Of a stretch of 64,000 nt of DNA, positions 35,268 through 43,973 are shown one piece after another. The notes below the pieces were generated by a model. The model was not told the DNA's origin and did not search any database. It saw only the letters and a program-made list of their open reading frames with translations. This DNA is from Lentimicrobiaceae bacterium (GTDB lineage Bacteria; Bacteroidota; Bacteroidia; Bacteroidales; JALOCA01). The translations under genes and the position numbers were made by a program. How positions within the stretch are numbered: the stretch's first letter is position 1; each line of letters opens with the position of its first letter. The stretch is taken from contig JALOCA010000015.1 of the NCBI GenBank assembly GCA_023227965.1, forward strand, positions 5,143-69,142, written 5' to 3'.

Positions 35268-36119
35268 TCAGAATATTTTGCGGTACACGTGGCAGTAGGG
35301 TATGCCTCCTTTTTTTTCGTAATAATCCTGGTGATAGTCTTCTGCTTTCCAAAAATCAGTCGCTTTTGTAAGGTGGGTAGCCACTTTATATCCTTTGGCT
35401 TCTAACAGGTCAATATATTTTTGTGCTGTTTTTCTTTGCTCTTCGTTTAGGTAAAAAATTTCGGAACGATATTGTTCTCCTACATCAGGTCCCTGCTGAT
35501 TGATCTGGGTAAAATCATGGGTCTCGAAAAAATATTTTGTCAATTCTTCATACGATACTTTAATCGGGTCAAAAATTACCTCCACGGCTTCGGCGTGACC
35601 GGTATTTTCGCAACATACCTGTTGGTAAAAAGGAAATTGTACGTTGCCCCCAATAAAACCTACGGTAGTGGATAAAACTCCTGAAACTTTTTTAAAATAA
35701 TATTCCGTTCCCCAGAAACAGCCCGAGGCAAAAATAGCTGTATCACTTGTGCCTGTATTGCCGGGAACAAAAACCAGCGAAATGGAATTTACACAATGCC
35801 GAATATTTTTTTCGGTATATCTTTCCCCTGTAAATACATGCCCCAAATGGGCTCCGCAACGGGCACAAATAATCTCGGTTCGCTCATCGTCAGCATCGGG
35901 AACTCTTTTAACTGCGCCGGGAATTTCCTGATCGAAACTGGGCCAGCCATAGAGGGAATCAAATTTGTCGGAGGATCTGTATAACGGTGCATTGCAACGT
36001 TTACATTGGTATTCTCCTACATCTTTGTTGCTTACATATTTTCCGGTAAAGGGTAGTTCTGTTCCTTTGTGCAGAATTACCCTTTCCTCTTCGGGTGTAA
36101 GTGTATTATATGCCATCAT
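35268..36119 (-). CDS. msrBA: Bifunctional methionine sulfoxide reductase, MsrB-MsrA order
   Basis: A 283-residue fusion reducing both stereoisomers of methionine sulfoxide. The N-terminal MsrB domain (about 1-118) has two zinc CxxC pairs (C39/C42, C85/C88), GWPSFDQ and the catalytic RHCVNS (C109). The MsrA domain (about 126-283) has GCFWGTEYYF with catalytic C134, the GHAEAVEVIFDP strand and YHQDYYEKKGG near the end. In many bacterial fusions MsrA comes first; here MsrB does. No signal peptide is visible, so it is probably cytosolic. Two adjacent ATGs can serve as start (36119 or 36116). It converges with the pnt operon. Confidence 0.95.
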   Translation of the reverse strand: MMAYNTLTPEEERVILHKGTELPFTGKYVSNKDVGEYQCKRCNAPLYRSSDKFDSLYGWPSFDQEIPGAVKRVPDADDERTEIICARCGAHLGHVFTGERYTEKNIRHCVNSISLVFVPGNTGTSDTAIFASGCFWGTEYYFKKVSGVLSTTVGFIGGNVQFPFYQQVCCENTGHAEAVEVIFDPIKVSYEELTKYFFETHDFTQINQQGPDVGEQYRSEIFYLNEEQRKTAQKYIDLLEAKGYKVATHLTKATDFWKAEDYHQDYYEKKGGIPYCHVYRKIF

Positions 36120-36286
36120 TTTATCATTTTACGATGAACAACGGGTGTAAAAAACCATTGCAATAATTTCTGTTACAACGAATCTTATTTCTTTGTTCAT
36201 CAAATTACTATATATTTTATATAAACAAAAAAGAAAGCGGGAAGTTTGGGCTGACCTGTAAAAAAAAGGTTTAAAACAGGAGGTTA

Positions 36287-36490
36287 TTATATAAATAATC
36301 CTTGTGGCTGTTGTTGCAGTTCATGTTTTAGCAACCATTCCTTGCGCCACAATACACCACCGTACCCAACAAGCTGTCCTGAAGAACTAATTACACGATG
36401 GCAGGGGACAACGATGTTAAGAGAATTTTTCCTCCTGCTTTCAGCGTTGGGACGCCCAAAATTACATATTTTATATTGATCTACAATACT
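36287..36490 (-). pseudogene. 3' fragment of an O6-alkylguanine-DNA alkyltransferase gene
   Basis: A 68-codon open stretch without a start codon encodes a C-terminal piece of the same protein as the intact gene at 41769-42251. It includes the active site VVPCHRVISSSGQLVGYGG and then LWRKEWLLKHE. At DNA level, 36320-36430 matches 41802-41912 with about seven differences in 111 bp. Upstream, residues CNFGRPNAESRRKNS diverge from the intact copy, so the fragment could stem from a different allele or a recombination event. The region from here to the MsrBA start (36120-36286) holds no gene. Without its N-terminal half the product should not fold. Confidence 0.8.
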
Positions 36491-36528
36491 TTATACGGGT
36501 GTCCCGAAAAATTGCGGATAGCAGGAGG

Positions 36529-38880
36529 CTAGTTTTTGATAAACTTTGTTGTTATTCTTTTGCCGTTGTTTTCTACTATCAACAGATAAAATCCATCATT
36601 CAGATTAGAGGTCTGGATAGCAGTAGTACTGTTATTCAACTTGCCGCTTATAATTTCTTTGCCAACCAAATCAAAAATATGATAATGAATATTAGATGTA
36701 ATCTTTCCGCTAACCTGCACATACAAAACATCTTCGGCAGGATTTGGGAATATCTTGATTTCTGGGAAGTCTGGCTTAACCTTTTTGATATCAGAAAAAC
36801 TGCCACCACCGGGAGCACAATCAGTAAAATAAGCATTGCGAATAATATCTACACAGTTCATTAGTTTATTTACAGAAAACATGGAAGTATCGCTTGAAGT
36901 ATAGTCTCTTGCAAAAACATAGGCAAGGTCAAACTGCTGTTTATCTCCTGGTTTGAAAGTAAAAGGGCCTGAAGAACTTATGCCTCTTCTATCTTCTGCT
37001 AAATTTTCATATGTAGCTTCTGCCATGTTCTGGCCTTGCCATGGAGGAGGTGTGCAATTAGTACCCCAATTTAATGTGTCGCTTAATCCCGGAAACCAAA
37101 AATAAAAAACTAGATTATTATAAACAGAAGGATAAGACTTTTTCCCTTTTAAAAAGGAATAGTATTCATCTGCCCGTTCCGGATCTGACAAAAAAGTAAT
37201 GAAAGAATAATTAGTATAACTAAATGAAGACATACCATATCTTTCATTATCTGATATGGTATCACCAAAATGCGTTCCATTCACACTTTCATTACATAAA
37301 GGATGTCCTGTTTCGTCAAAATGCGGGTTGTCTGTTCCATCTGCATCTAATAAAGGTCCTTCTAAAACTATTACAGCTTGTGCTGGTGGATGACTCCCAT
37401 AGATATTGTCTATTGCTTTGCCATTATATCCATAAAAGCAGCTCCGCTCTACATCACATCCAATATAATCATCTTTGTTATAGCCGATATCGAAATCGGT
37501 GAAATTACCAATAAACGTACTGTCGTAAGTATTCTGAGAGCGGTTGTAAATATCGTAGTGTAAAAAAATAGTATTTTTAAATGCAGTATCGCTCATGCAA
37601 TCAAAAGCATATGCCATTCCATGAACTTCCACTTTTATTTTATTTCCTAATGTTTCTTGATGGGCATTTCTATCATCATTGAAAATAAAGAAAACAGCTT
37701 CATCTCCTTTAATTAAAGGGTAGTCACCACTTCGTGCATTGTATTTTCCATCATTATTATAATCATAGTAAGGGGCTAATTGTTCAGCTATTCCAAGATT
37801 TCCATCTCCGTTTCCAGGCCAGGAGGCAATATCTTCCGGAATGGCATAAGTGTCTTCCCACCAATGGTTTTTATGATATTCTATCTGCTCACGCGAAATT
37901 TTCCATAGCCTCGTCCAAAGGCTATCTTGATTTTCGGAATAATTTATGCTATCCATCACCGGACCGGCAAAAAAGTCCTGCCCTCCATATAAATTGGGTC
38001 CTTGCCTGAACCTTTCCGCAGCTAAGTGAAGTTGCCCGTTATTATCTTTACCACCTATCCATAGATTACTGGTAAAAATAGTGTTTTTACCACTTCCTTT
38101 AGGAACCTCAAAATGTGGATTAAACAAATCAGAACTAGTACTTGGTCCAGTATATGGATCATAGGAGAACAAGAACCCTCTTGCATTAAAACCTGCGTTA
38201 ATGTTATTTATGTTTAACGAATCGTAGCTACGACCAGGAATCACATTGATAAAAACAGTTCCAATCGTTCTGTAATAGTTGCTTTTAGAAGCAGTGTAAT
38301 TAAATTTAATCCTCCCGGAGATTTTTGGAGATGGAATAAATACAATACTGCTATCTTCGCGGGATGAAATATAACCGATCTCATTGCTACAAAATATATT
38401 AAAAATTTTTATAGTATCATTTAAAAGTTGGTAATCATTTTTAATAAGATTAATTTTAACTGGAAGACCAGCCTTGGCACGGATAAAATCATCTCCGCAA
38501 ATAGGGAATGAGGAATCAGGTTCTATTTCAAAAACTACTTTTGCCCAGTTAGAAACAGAATTTAAATCCGTCACTTTTTTTACTCTGTATTGTAATGAGT
38601 CTTTAAATACATGACCTAATGAATAACGTGGTTGGTATGTTATAGTGTTATCTGTAAATTCTACGTGTGCATATTCATTGGTCGGTTCTGTAATTTCAAA
38701 TATTTTTACAGGATCCCCATCAGGAGAGTAATCATTATTAATAACATCTATTTCAATTCTGGATAAGACGTCTTCCATGTGTAAAAATCCGTAATCATCT
38801 ACGGCTACAGGAGGCTGGTTCTGGGAATAGCCAAACTGTACTAAAAATGAAAGAATTAGCAATAAGGTTATTTTTTTCAT
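36529..38880 (-). CDS. T9SS cargo protein with Ig-like N-terminal repeats (paralogue 2)
   Basis: A 783-residue secreted protein. The signal peptide ends near FGYSQ, followed by NQPPVAVDDYGF, the start of a cadherin/Ig-like repeat (IDVINNDYSPDGDPVKI); a second such repeat contains INLIKNDYQLLND. The large central part (about 215-690) is shared only with the neighbouring paralogue: ARGFLFSYDP, FTSNLWIGGKDNNGQLHLAA, NGDGNLGIAEQLAPYYDYNN, HYDIYNRSQNTYDSTFIGNF. The last 80 residues are a type A sorting domain (FPEIKIFPNPAEDVLYVQ, ending TTKFIKN), so the protein should be exported and anchored through SprA. No enzymatic motif is visible. It follows its paralogue by 4 nt and is likely co-transcribed. 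Confidence 0.85.
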   Translation of the reverse strand: MKKITLLLILSFLVQFGYSQNQPPVAVDDYGFLHMEDVLSRIEIDVINNDYSPDGDPVKIFEITEPTNEYAHVEFTDNTITYQPRYSLGHVFKDSLQYRVKKVTDLNSVSNWAKVVFEIEPDSSFPICGDDFIRAKAGLPVKINLIKNDYQLLNDTIKIFNIFCSNEIGYISSREDSSIVFIPSPKISGRIKFNYTASKSNYYRTIGTVFINVIPGRSYDSLNINNINAGFNARGFLFSYDPYTGPSTSSDLFNPHFEVPKGSGKNTIFTSNLWIGGKDNNGQLHLAAERFRQGPNLYGGQDFFAGPVMDSINYSENQDSLWTRLWKISREQIEYHKNHWWEDTYAIPEDIASWPGNGDGNLGIAEQLAPYYDYNNDGKYNARSGDYPLIKGDEAVFFIFNDDRNAHQETLGNKIKVEVHGMAYAFDCMSDTAFKNTIFLHYDIYNRSQNTYDSTFIGNFTDFDIGYNKDDYIGCDVERSCFYGYNGKAIDNIYGSHPPAQAVIVLEGPLLDADGTDNPHFDETGHPLCNESVNGTHFGDTISDNERYGMSSFSYTNYSFITFLSDPERADEYYSFLKGKKSYPSVYNNLVFYFWFPGLSDTLNWGTNCTPPPWQGQNMAEATYENLAEDRRGISSSGPFTFKPGDKQQFDLAYVFARDYTSSDTSMFSVNKLMNCVDIIRNAYFTDCAPGGGSFSDIKKVKPDFPEIKIFPNPAEDVLYVQVSGKITSNIHYHIFDLVGKEIISGKLNNSTTAIQTSNLNDGFYLLIVENNGKRITTKFIKN
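36602..36838 (-). repeat. Sorting-domain direct repeat, copy 2
   Basis: About 237 bp covering the CTD and the linker before it (GGGSFSDIKK) match 38958-39194 almost base for base, far better than the bodies of the two genes match each other. Confidence 0.75.
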
Positions 38881-38884
38881 AGCC

Positions 38885-41314
38885 TTACTTCTTTATAAAT
38901 TTCTTGCTTATTAGGCCGTTATTTTCTGTAATAGTTAAGATGTAAAATCCTTTTTTTAGATTAGAAGTCTGGATAGCAGTAGTACTATTATTCAACTTGC
39001 CGCTTATAATTTCTTTGCCAACCAAATCAACAATATGATAACGGACATTAGATGTAATCTTTCCGCTAAGCTGCACATACAAAACATCATCGGCAGGATT
39101 TGGGAATATCTTGATTTCTGGGAAGGCTGGCTTAAGCTTTTTGATATCAGAAAAACTGCCACCACCGGGAATGCTGTCGGCAAAATAGCACTTACGCAAT
39201 TGGTCAACATATTGTTGAAGTTTTACCACTGAAGACCAAGCGGTATTCTGTGCATAATCTCTTGCAAATGTGTAGGCAAGGTCTATTTCCTGCTTTTCGC
39301 CAGGATGAAAAGTAATGGGTCCTGTTACTCCAGTCGGACGAATGTGATTTCCGCCTGGATTATTATCTGTCCAGAAAGAAGGTCCGTTTGGCGGAACACA
39401 TCCGGATCCCCAGTGTAGTGTATCAGAATTTCCAGGGTACATAAAATTACAGGAAGGTCCATACGCTCCATAGCCATCAAGCCCCCAGCTTCCATAGGAT
39501 AAATGGGAACTAGATTGCCATAAACCCTTTAATATCTTATAATATTCAAAATCATAGGTAGGATATAAATCTCCAAAGGTTGGCATTATTTCGGTAATGT
39601 CAAAATCATATACTCCAGTTAATCCCATTCGTTCATTATCAATTATAGTATCCCCGAAACGGCTTCCATTTATGCTTTCGTTACATAATTGATTTCCATA
39701 TTCGTCATACTTTGGATTGTCAATCCCGTCGTCGCTCATTTTTAAACCTTCCAGTACTGTTATCCCTTGTGCAGGTGGATGAGCACCATAGTTTTTTGGA
39801 ATATTAATCCCAGGTGTAGAAACTTCCACTGGTTCATAATCCAAAGCATTGTAACCATAAAACATTCCTCTTTCCACATCACTGCCCAAAAAATCATCAT
39901 GTGGGTTTCCTATTTCTAGTTTGGTAAAGATGCCAAGGTATAAACTGTCGTAAGTATTCTGAGAACGGTTGAAGATATCGTAATGTACAAAAATGGTATT
40001 GTTGAAAGCCGAATCATTTGGGCGATCAAACGCATACATTAGCGAATGAATTTCCACACCTAACTTTTTACCCAATGTTTCGTTATGGGCAAAGCGATTG
40101 TCGTTGTATATAGTTAATATTGCTTCATCTCCACGAATTATAGGATAATCGCCCGTTTCTGGATTGTAAACTCCATCGTTATTATAGTCAAAAAAAGAAG
40201 CAATGTTGGCTGCCTGCCCCAGGCTTACATCTCCATTCCCTGGCCATGTTTTTATCGCTTGCGGCATCTGGTAGCCAGCTTGCCACCAGTATGCCTTATG
40301 ATAATCTATATCGCTTTTGCTGATTTTCCACAGACGCACCCACAGACTGTCCTGCTGAAAAGTATATTTGGTAGTATCCGTTACCGGTCCTGCCCAAAAG
40401 TCTTCTCCTATATTAAAATGCGGGCCTGTTCTGTACATTTCTGCAGCAACATGAAGTTGTCCACTTTCGTCTTTTCCGGCTATCCAAAGCGTATTTGTAA
40501 AAATGGTATGACAACCCGAACTTTTGGGCGCCTCAAAATGAGGAAGAAAAATTGCATCACCGCCATTTGTTACATTTAATGTCGGATTGTTTGAGAAAAG
40601 AAATCCGCGTGCATCGGCTCCTGCATTGATATTATTTACAGTAAGCGAATCATAGGTATGGTTCTCAAGAACATTTACCATTAAATGCCCATGACTGAAA
40701 TATCCGTGTGGATAACCTTCGGGATATACGTCATATTGAACATCTACATAGCCTTTTACATTGGTTACAGGAGTAATAGTAAGATTGCCCACGCTATCAA
40801 TGGTTACATAACCTGCTATTGTAGAATTTCTATTAGAAACTCTTATTTTTATAGGTATCCCCAACAACTGATAATCGTTTGCAAGTACGTTTATCGTTAC
40901 CGGTATCAGGTTGTAGGCTGAAACAGTATCATTTATACAAACAACGAAAATGGAGTCCTGCTCAATTTCGTAAAGAACTTTTACCCATTCCGATTTGGAA
41001 GTAGTATCGTTTCTTTCCGTAATACGATAATAAACAGAATCGTAACCAAAATAATTTTCATAAGGTGTAGTAGTATAAGTAATTACACTATCAGAAAATG
41101 CTATTTTTCCGTGAAAAGGAGCGATAACTGTATCAATTTTAATAGAATCTCCATCTGGATCGTAGTCGTTTAAAATTACGTAGAGGCTGATTCTGGATGC
41201 AGGGAGGGCTTCTTTAGCAAAACCGGAATCTGCAACGGCTACAGGTGGATGATTCTGACATAATGCGCTAAATGTCAGCAATAAAAAGGAAATTACAAAG
41301 TAAATATTTTTCAT
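38885..41314 (-). CDS. T9SS cargo protein with Ig-like N-terminal repeats (paralogue 1)
   Basis: A paralogue of the preceding gene, 809 residues when started at the ATG at 41312-41314, which gives a clean signal peptide (MKNIYFVISFLLLTFSALCQ); the frame runs 21 codons further upstream without merit. The design is the same: HPPVAVADSGF plus Ig-like repeats (YVILNDYDPDGDSIKI, INVLANDYQLLG), the shared central region (ADARGFLFSNNP, FTNTLWIAGKDESGQLHVAA, FDYNNDGVYNPETGDYP), then DIKKLKPAFPEIKIFPNPAD and a type A sorting domain ending in SKKFIKK. Function is unknown; a surface structural or binding role is likely. First gene of a tandem pair downstream of the ogt gene. Confidence 0.85.
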   Translation of the reverse strand: MKNIYFVISFLLLTFSALCQNHPPVAVADSGFAKEALPASRISLYVILNDYDPDGDSIKIDTVIAPFHGKIAFSDSVITYTTTPYENYFGYDSVYYRITERNDTTSKSEWVKVLYEIEQDSIFVVCINDTVSAYNLIPVTINVLANDYQLLGIPIKIRVSNRNSTIAGYVTIDSVGNLTITPVTNVKGYVDVQYDVYPEGYPHGYFSHGHLMVNVLENHTYDSLTVNNINAGADARGFLFSNNPTLNVTNGGDAIFLPHFEAPKSSGCHTIFTNTLWIAGKDESGQLHVAAEMYRTGPHFNIGEDFWAGPVTDTTKYTFQQDSLWVRLWKISKSDIDYHKAYWWQAGYQMPQAIKTWPGNGDVSLGQAANIASFFDYNNDGVYNPETGDYPIIRGDEAILTIYNDNRFAHNETLGKKLGVEIHSLMYAFDRPNDSAFNNTIFVHYDIFNRSQNTYDSLYLGIFTKLEIGNPHDDFLGSDVERGMFYGYNALDYEPVEVSTPGINIPKNYGAHPPAQGITVLEGLKMSDDGIDNPKYDEYGNQLCNESINGSRFGDTIIDNERMGLTGVYDFDITEIMPTFGDLYPTYDFEYYKILKGLWQSSSHLSYGSWGLDGYGAYGPSCNFMYPGNSDTLHWGSGCVPPNGPSFWTDNNPGGNHIRPTGVTGPITFHPGEKQEIDLAYTFARDYAQNTAWSSVVKLQQYVDQLRKCYFADSIPGGGSFSDIKKLKPAFPEIKIFPNPADDVLYVQLSGKITSNVRYHIVDLVGKEIISGKLNNSTTAIQTSNLKKGFYILTITENNGLISKKFIKK
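38958..39194 (-). repeat. Sorting-domain direct repeat, copy 1
   Basis: Partner of 36602-36838, in the same orientation at an offset of 2356 bp. Differences are scattered single bases. Confidence 0.75.
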
Positions 41315-41596
41315 AATATTAAGGAATAATAAAGGACGCTTTAAAATTATGAAATAAAAATGATATTTTAAAAACAATTTTATATGTTTTTTTTATTTTT
41401 TTAATCAAAAATAAATATCATGCAGAAATACAATAATTTAAAATGGAAATTATTATAATTTGAAACAAATGGCAACTGCCGGTCGGATTTAACCCTTCAT
41501 TGGTTGCTCCCCAGCAGAGCCAGTGTCCGTTTATCCCGGCAAACGAAAGTACTAAAAGTTTTCCTGACACAGTTTGTTGGGCACTTCTTCATTTTT

Positions 41597-41737
41597 ACGG
41601 CGGTAAGCCGCCACGAGCTTTCGATGCCCGAAGAATACATCCACCGGATAGACCCGAATGCCTTTTTAACGGTAATAGGAGCCAACGAAATCCTTGGAAA
41701 AGGATTTAAATCGCTCGGAGAGAAAATTCCAGAATAA
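41597..41737 (+). pseudogene. 3' fragment of a YitT/DUF2179 family membrane-protein gene
   Basis: The frame ending at 41737 encodes AVSRHELSMPEEYIHRIDPN, then AFLTVIGANEILGKGFKSL. This is the end of the cytoplasmic DUF2179 domain that closes YitT-family membrane proteins. The preceding helices are absent: upstream of about 41597 the same frame gives unrelated residues. Only about 45 residues of a roughly 290-residue protein survive. The rest of the gap (41315-41596) shows no gene. It points in the opposite direction to its neighbours. Confidence 0.7.
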
Positions 41738-41768
41738 TTTTACTTAGGAAACTTGGAATCATAAGGTT

Positions 41769-42251
41769 TTATAGAAATAAGCCCTCCGAAACATTTTGTT
41801 TTTCATGTTTTAGCAACCATTCCTTGCGCCACAATCCACCACCGTACCCAACAAGCTGCCCTGAGGAACCAATTACACGATGACAGGGGACAACGATGTT
41901 AAGGGGATTTTTCCCGTTTGCTGCACCAACAGCACGGGTAAGTTTTTCAGTACCAAGATTCTTTGCAAGACTTTGATAACTTATGGTGGTTCCAAAAGGA
42001 ATGTTTCGCAATTCTTCCCACACCTTCAGTTGGAAATCCGTCCCCTTAGGGCGAAGAGTCAACGAAAAAGCCTTGCGGGCTCCGGCAAAATATTCCTGTA
42101 ATTGCTGAATACAGGGTGCGAGGCACCCGGGAATTTCTCCGATATTTTCCGGGGGTTCATTTGAATACATTATGGAAGTTATTCCCAGATTGTTGCCTGT
42201 AATTTCCAGCCAGCCAACAGGAGAATTGTAATATGTTTTGTCCATTTGCAT
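41769..42251 (-). CDS. ogt: Methylated-DNA--protein-cysteine S-methyltransferase
   Basis: A 160-residue O6-alkylguanine-DNA alkyltransferase that transfers the alkyl group to its own cysteine in a suicide repair reaction. The N-terminal ribonuclease-H-like part begins YYNSPVGWLEITGNN; the DNA-binding domain has FQLKVWEELRNIPFGTTISY, the helix-turn-helix and arginine-finger region LTRAVGAANGKNPLNI, and the active site VVPCHRVIGSSGQLVGYGGG. Two ATGs two codons apart could start it (42251 or 42245). It follows glyS by 15 nt on the same strand and is probably co-transcribed with it. A 111-bp piece of its 3' half is duplicated at 36320-36430. Confidence 0.95.
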   Translation of the reverse strand: MQMDKTYYNSPVGWLEITGNNLGITSIMYSNEPPENIGEIPGCLAPCIQQLQEYFAGARKAFSLTLRPKGTDFQLKVWEELRNIPFGTTISYQSLAKNLGTEKLTRAVGAANGKNPLNIVVPCHRVIGSSGQLVGYGGGLWRKEWLLKHEKQNVSEGLFL

Positions 42252-42266
42252 TTCAAAAGTAATCGG

Positions 42267-43793
42267 TTACCTGTTTTTCTTTATCCGTAAGTTGATAATG
42301 GCAGAAATGTTTTCAATTGCAATACGATCCTGTTGCATGCTATCGCGTTCGCGTATGGTAACGGTATTGTCTTCCACAGTTTGGTTGTCAACGGTGATAC
42401 AATAGGGCGTTCCGATGGCATCCTGCCGACGATAACGGCGTCCGATGGTATCTTTTTCTTCATACGCACAAAGGAAATTCTGTTTCAGAACGTCCATTAT
42501 CTCACGGGCTTTTTCGGGCAAACCGTCTTTGTTTACCAAGGGAAAAACTGCGGCTTTTATCGGTGCCAGTACCGGAGGGATGCGCATTACCACTCGATCC
42601 GATCCATCGTCCAGTTTTTCTTCTGTATAAGCGTTACTCAGCACAGCAAGGAAAGTACGGTCGAGACCGATGGAGGTTTCTATTACGTAAGGAACGTAGC
42701 TTTCGTTGAGTTCGGAGTCGAAATACTGTATTTTTTTACCTGAGTATTGCTGGTGGGCATTGAGATCGAAGTCGGTGCGGCTGTGGATGCCTTCCAGTTC
42801 CTTGAATCCGAAAGGAAATTCAAATTCGATGTCAGTGGCGGCATTGGCATAATGTGCCAGTTTGTCGTGATCGTGGTAGCGGTATTTGTTTTCGGGGATA
42901 CCCAGGGAATGATGCCATTGCAACCGTTCTTTTTTCCAGAATTCAAACCATTCCAATTCGCTTCCCGGGCGAACAAAAAACTGCATTTCCATTTGTTCAA
43001 ATTCCCGCATACGGAAAATGAACTGGCGGGCAACGATTTCGTTACGGAAGGCTTTTCCTATCTGCGCAATTCCGAAAGGAATCTTCATCCTTCCTGTTTT
43101 CTGTACATTAAGATAATTTACAAAAATTCCCTGTGCAGTTTCCGGACGAAGGTAAATGGCAGATGCCTCTTCGCCTATCGAGCCCATCTGGGTAGCAAAC
43201 ATCAGGTTGAACTGACGTACATCAGTCCAGTTACGTGTGCCTGAAATGGGGCAAACAATTTCCAAATCAATGATTATCTGACGAACTTCTGCCAGGTCGT
43301 TTGCTTCCAAAGCAGCCACAAAACGTTTTCTTACCGAATCTATTTTTCCCTGGTATTCTTTCACGCGGGGATTGGTGGCGAGGTACATTTTTTCGTCGAA
43401 ACTTTCACCGAAACGTTTGGCGGCTTTTCCCACCTCTTTGTTTATTTTGTCTTCAATCTTAGCCAGGTAATCTTCAATAAGCACATCAGCCCGGTAGCGT
43501 TTTTTTGAATCACGGTTGTCAATAAGCGGATCGTTGAAGGCATCAACATGCCCCGAGGCTTTCCAAACGGTGGGATGCATAAAGATTGCCGAATCCAGTC
43601 CCACGATGTTTTCGTGGTTCTGTACCATGGCTTTCCACCAATAGTTCTTAATGTTGTTTTTCAGTTCAACGCCATTCTGACCGTAGTCGTACACAGCACT
43701 CAGTCCGTCATAAATTTCGCTTGACGGGAACACAAAACCATATTCCCTTGCGTGAGAAATGATTTTTCGGAAAAGTTCTTCGTTATTTGCCAT
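42267..43793 (-). CDS. glyS: Glycyl-tRNA synthetase, dimeric (eukaryote/archaeal-type) class II
   Basis: A 508-residue alpha2-type GlyRS that charges tRNA-Gly. Class II motifs appear in order: FPSSEIYDGLSAVYDYGQNG (motif 1 region), LRPETAQGIFVNYLNV and FRNEIVARQFIFRMREFEQM (motif 2), and SIGLDRTFLAVL (motif 3). A C-terminal anticodon-binding domain ends with VEDNTVTIRERDSMQQDRI. The form matches that used by Bacteroidota and differs from the alpha2beta2 enzyme of many other bacteria. The gene symbol is given by role; glyQS is also used. A TAnnTTTG box ends only 4 nt before the ATG. Confidence 0.96.
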   Translation of the reverse strand: MANNEELFRKIISHAREYGFVFPSSEIYDGLSAVYDYGQNGVELKNNIKNYWWKAMVQNHENIVGLDSAIFMHPTVWKASGHVDAFNDPLIDNRDSKKRYRADVLIEDYLAKIEDKINKEVGKAAKRFGESFDEKMYLATNPRVKEYQGKIDSVRKRFVAALEANDLAEVRQIIIDLEIVCPISGTRNWTDVRQFNLMFATQMGSIGEEASAIYLRPETAQGIFVNYLNVQKTGRMKIPFGIAQIGKAFRNEIVARQFIFRMREFEQMEMQFFVRPGSELEWFEFWKKERLQWHHSLGIPENKYRYHDHDKLAHYANAATDIEFEFPFGFKELEGIHSRTDFDLNAHQQYSGKKIQYFDSELNESYVPYVIETSIGLDRTFLAVLSNAYTEEKLDDGSDRVVMRIPPVLAPIKAAVFPLVNKDGLPEKAREIMDVLKQNFLCAYEEKDTIGRRYRRQDAIGTPYCITVDNQTVEDNTVTIRERDSMQQDRIAIENISAIINLRIKKNR

Positions 43794-43797
43794 GCGG

Positions 43798-43805
43798 CAA
43801 AAGTA
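43798..43805 (-). promoter_or_regulatory. -7 element (TACTTTTG) abutting glyS
   Basis: Exact TAnnTTTG on the minus strand, with 4 nt between it and the ATG at 43793, implying a leaderless glyS message. No clear TTG is found 17-23 nt upstream. Confidence 0.4.
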
Positions 43806-43961
43806 GTAAAAAAGATAAAAAATTATATTGAATGAATGATTGATTGACTGTCGGAAAAAATTAGTTTATCAGATTCCTATTTATTGTAAAAATTTTTTAT
43901 AATCAGAGGTTATCTTTATTTTTTAAAAAGCATTTTTTCTTTCAGCCAGAATTTTTTATAT

Positions 43962-43969
43962 TACCTTTG
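43962..43969 (+). promoter_or_regulatory. -7 element (TACCTTTG) abutting the DUF3109 gene
   Basis: Exact TAnnTTTG ending 4 nt before the ATG at 43974, again implying transcription starting on or within the start codon. The -33 region is not recognisable. Confidence 0.4.
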
Positions 43970-43973
43970 CCAG

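Noticed and set aside
41504..41737. Complete small gene of 77 codons
   Set aside because: Only the last about 45 codons have family similarity (end of a YitT protein); the first part is unrelated, so it is a fragment rather than a small gene.
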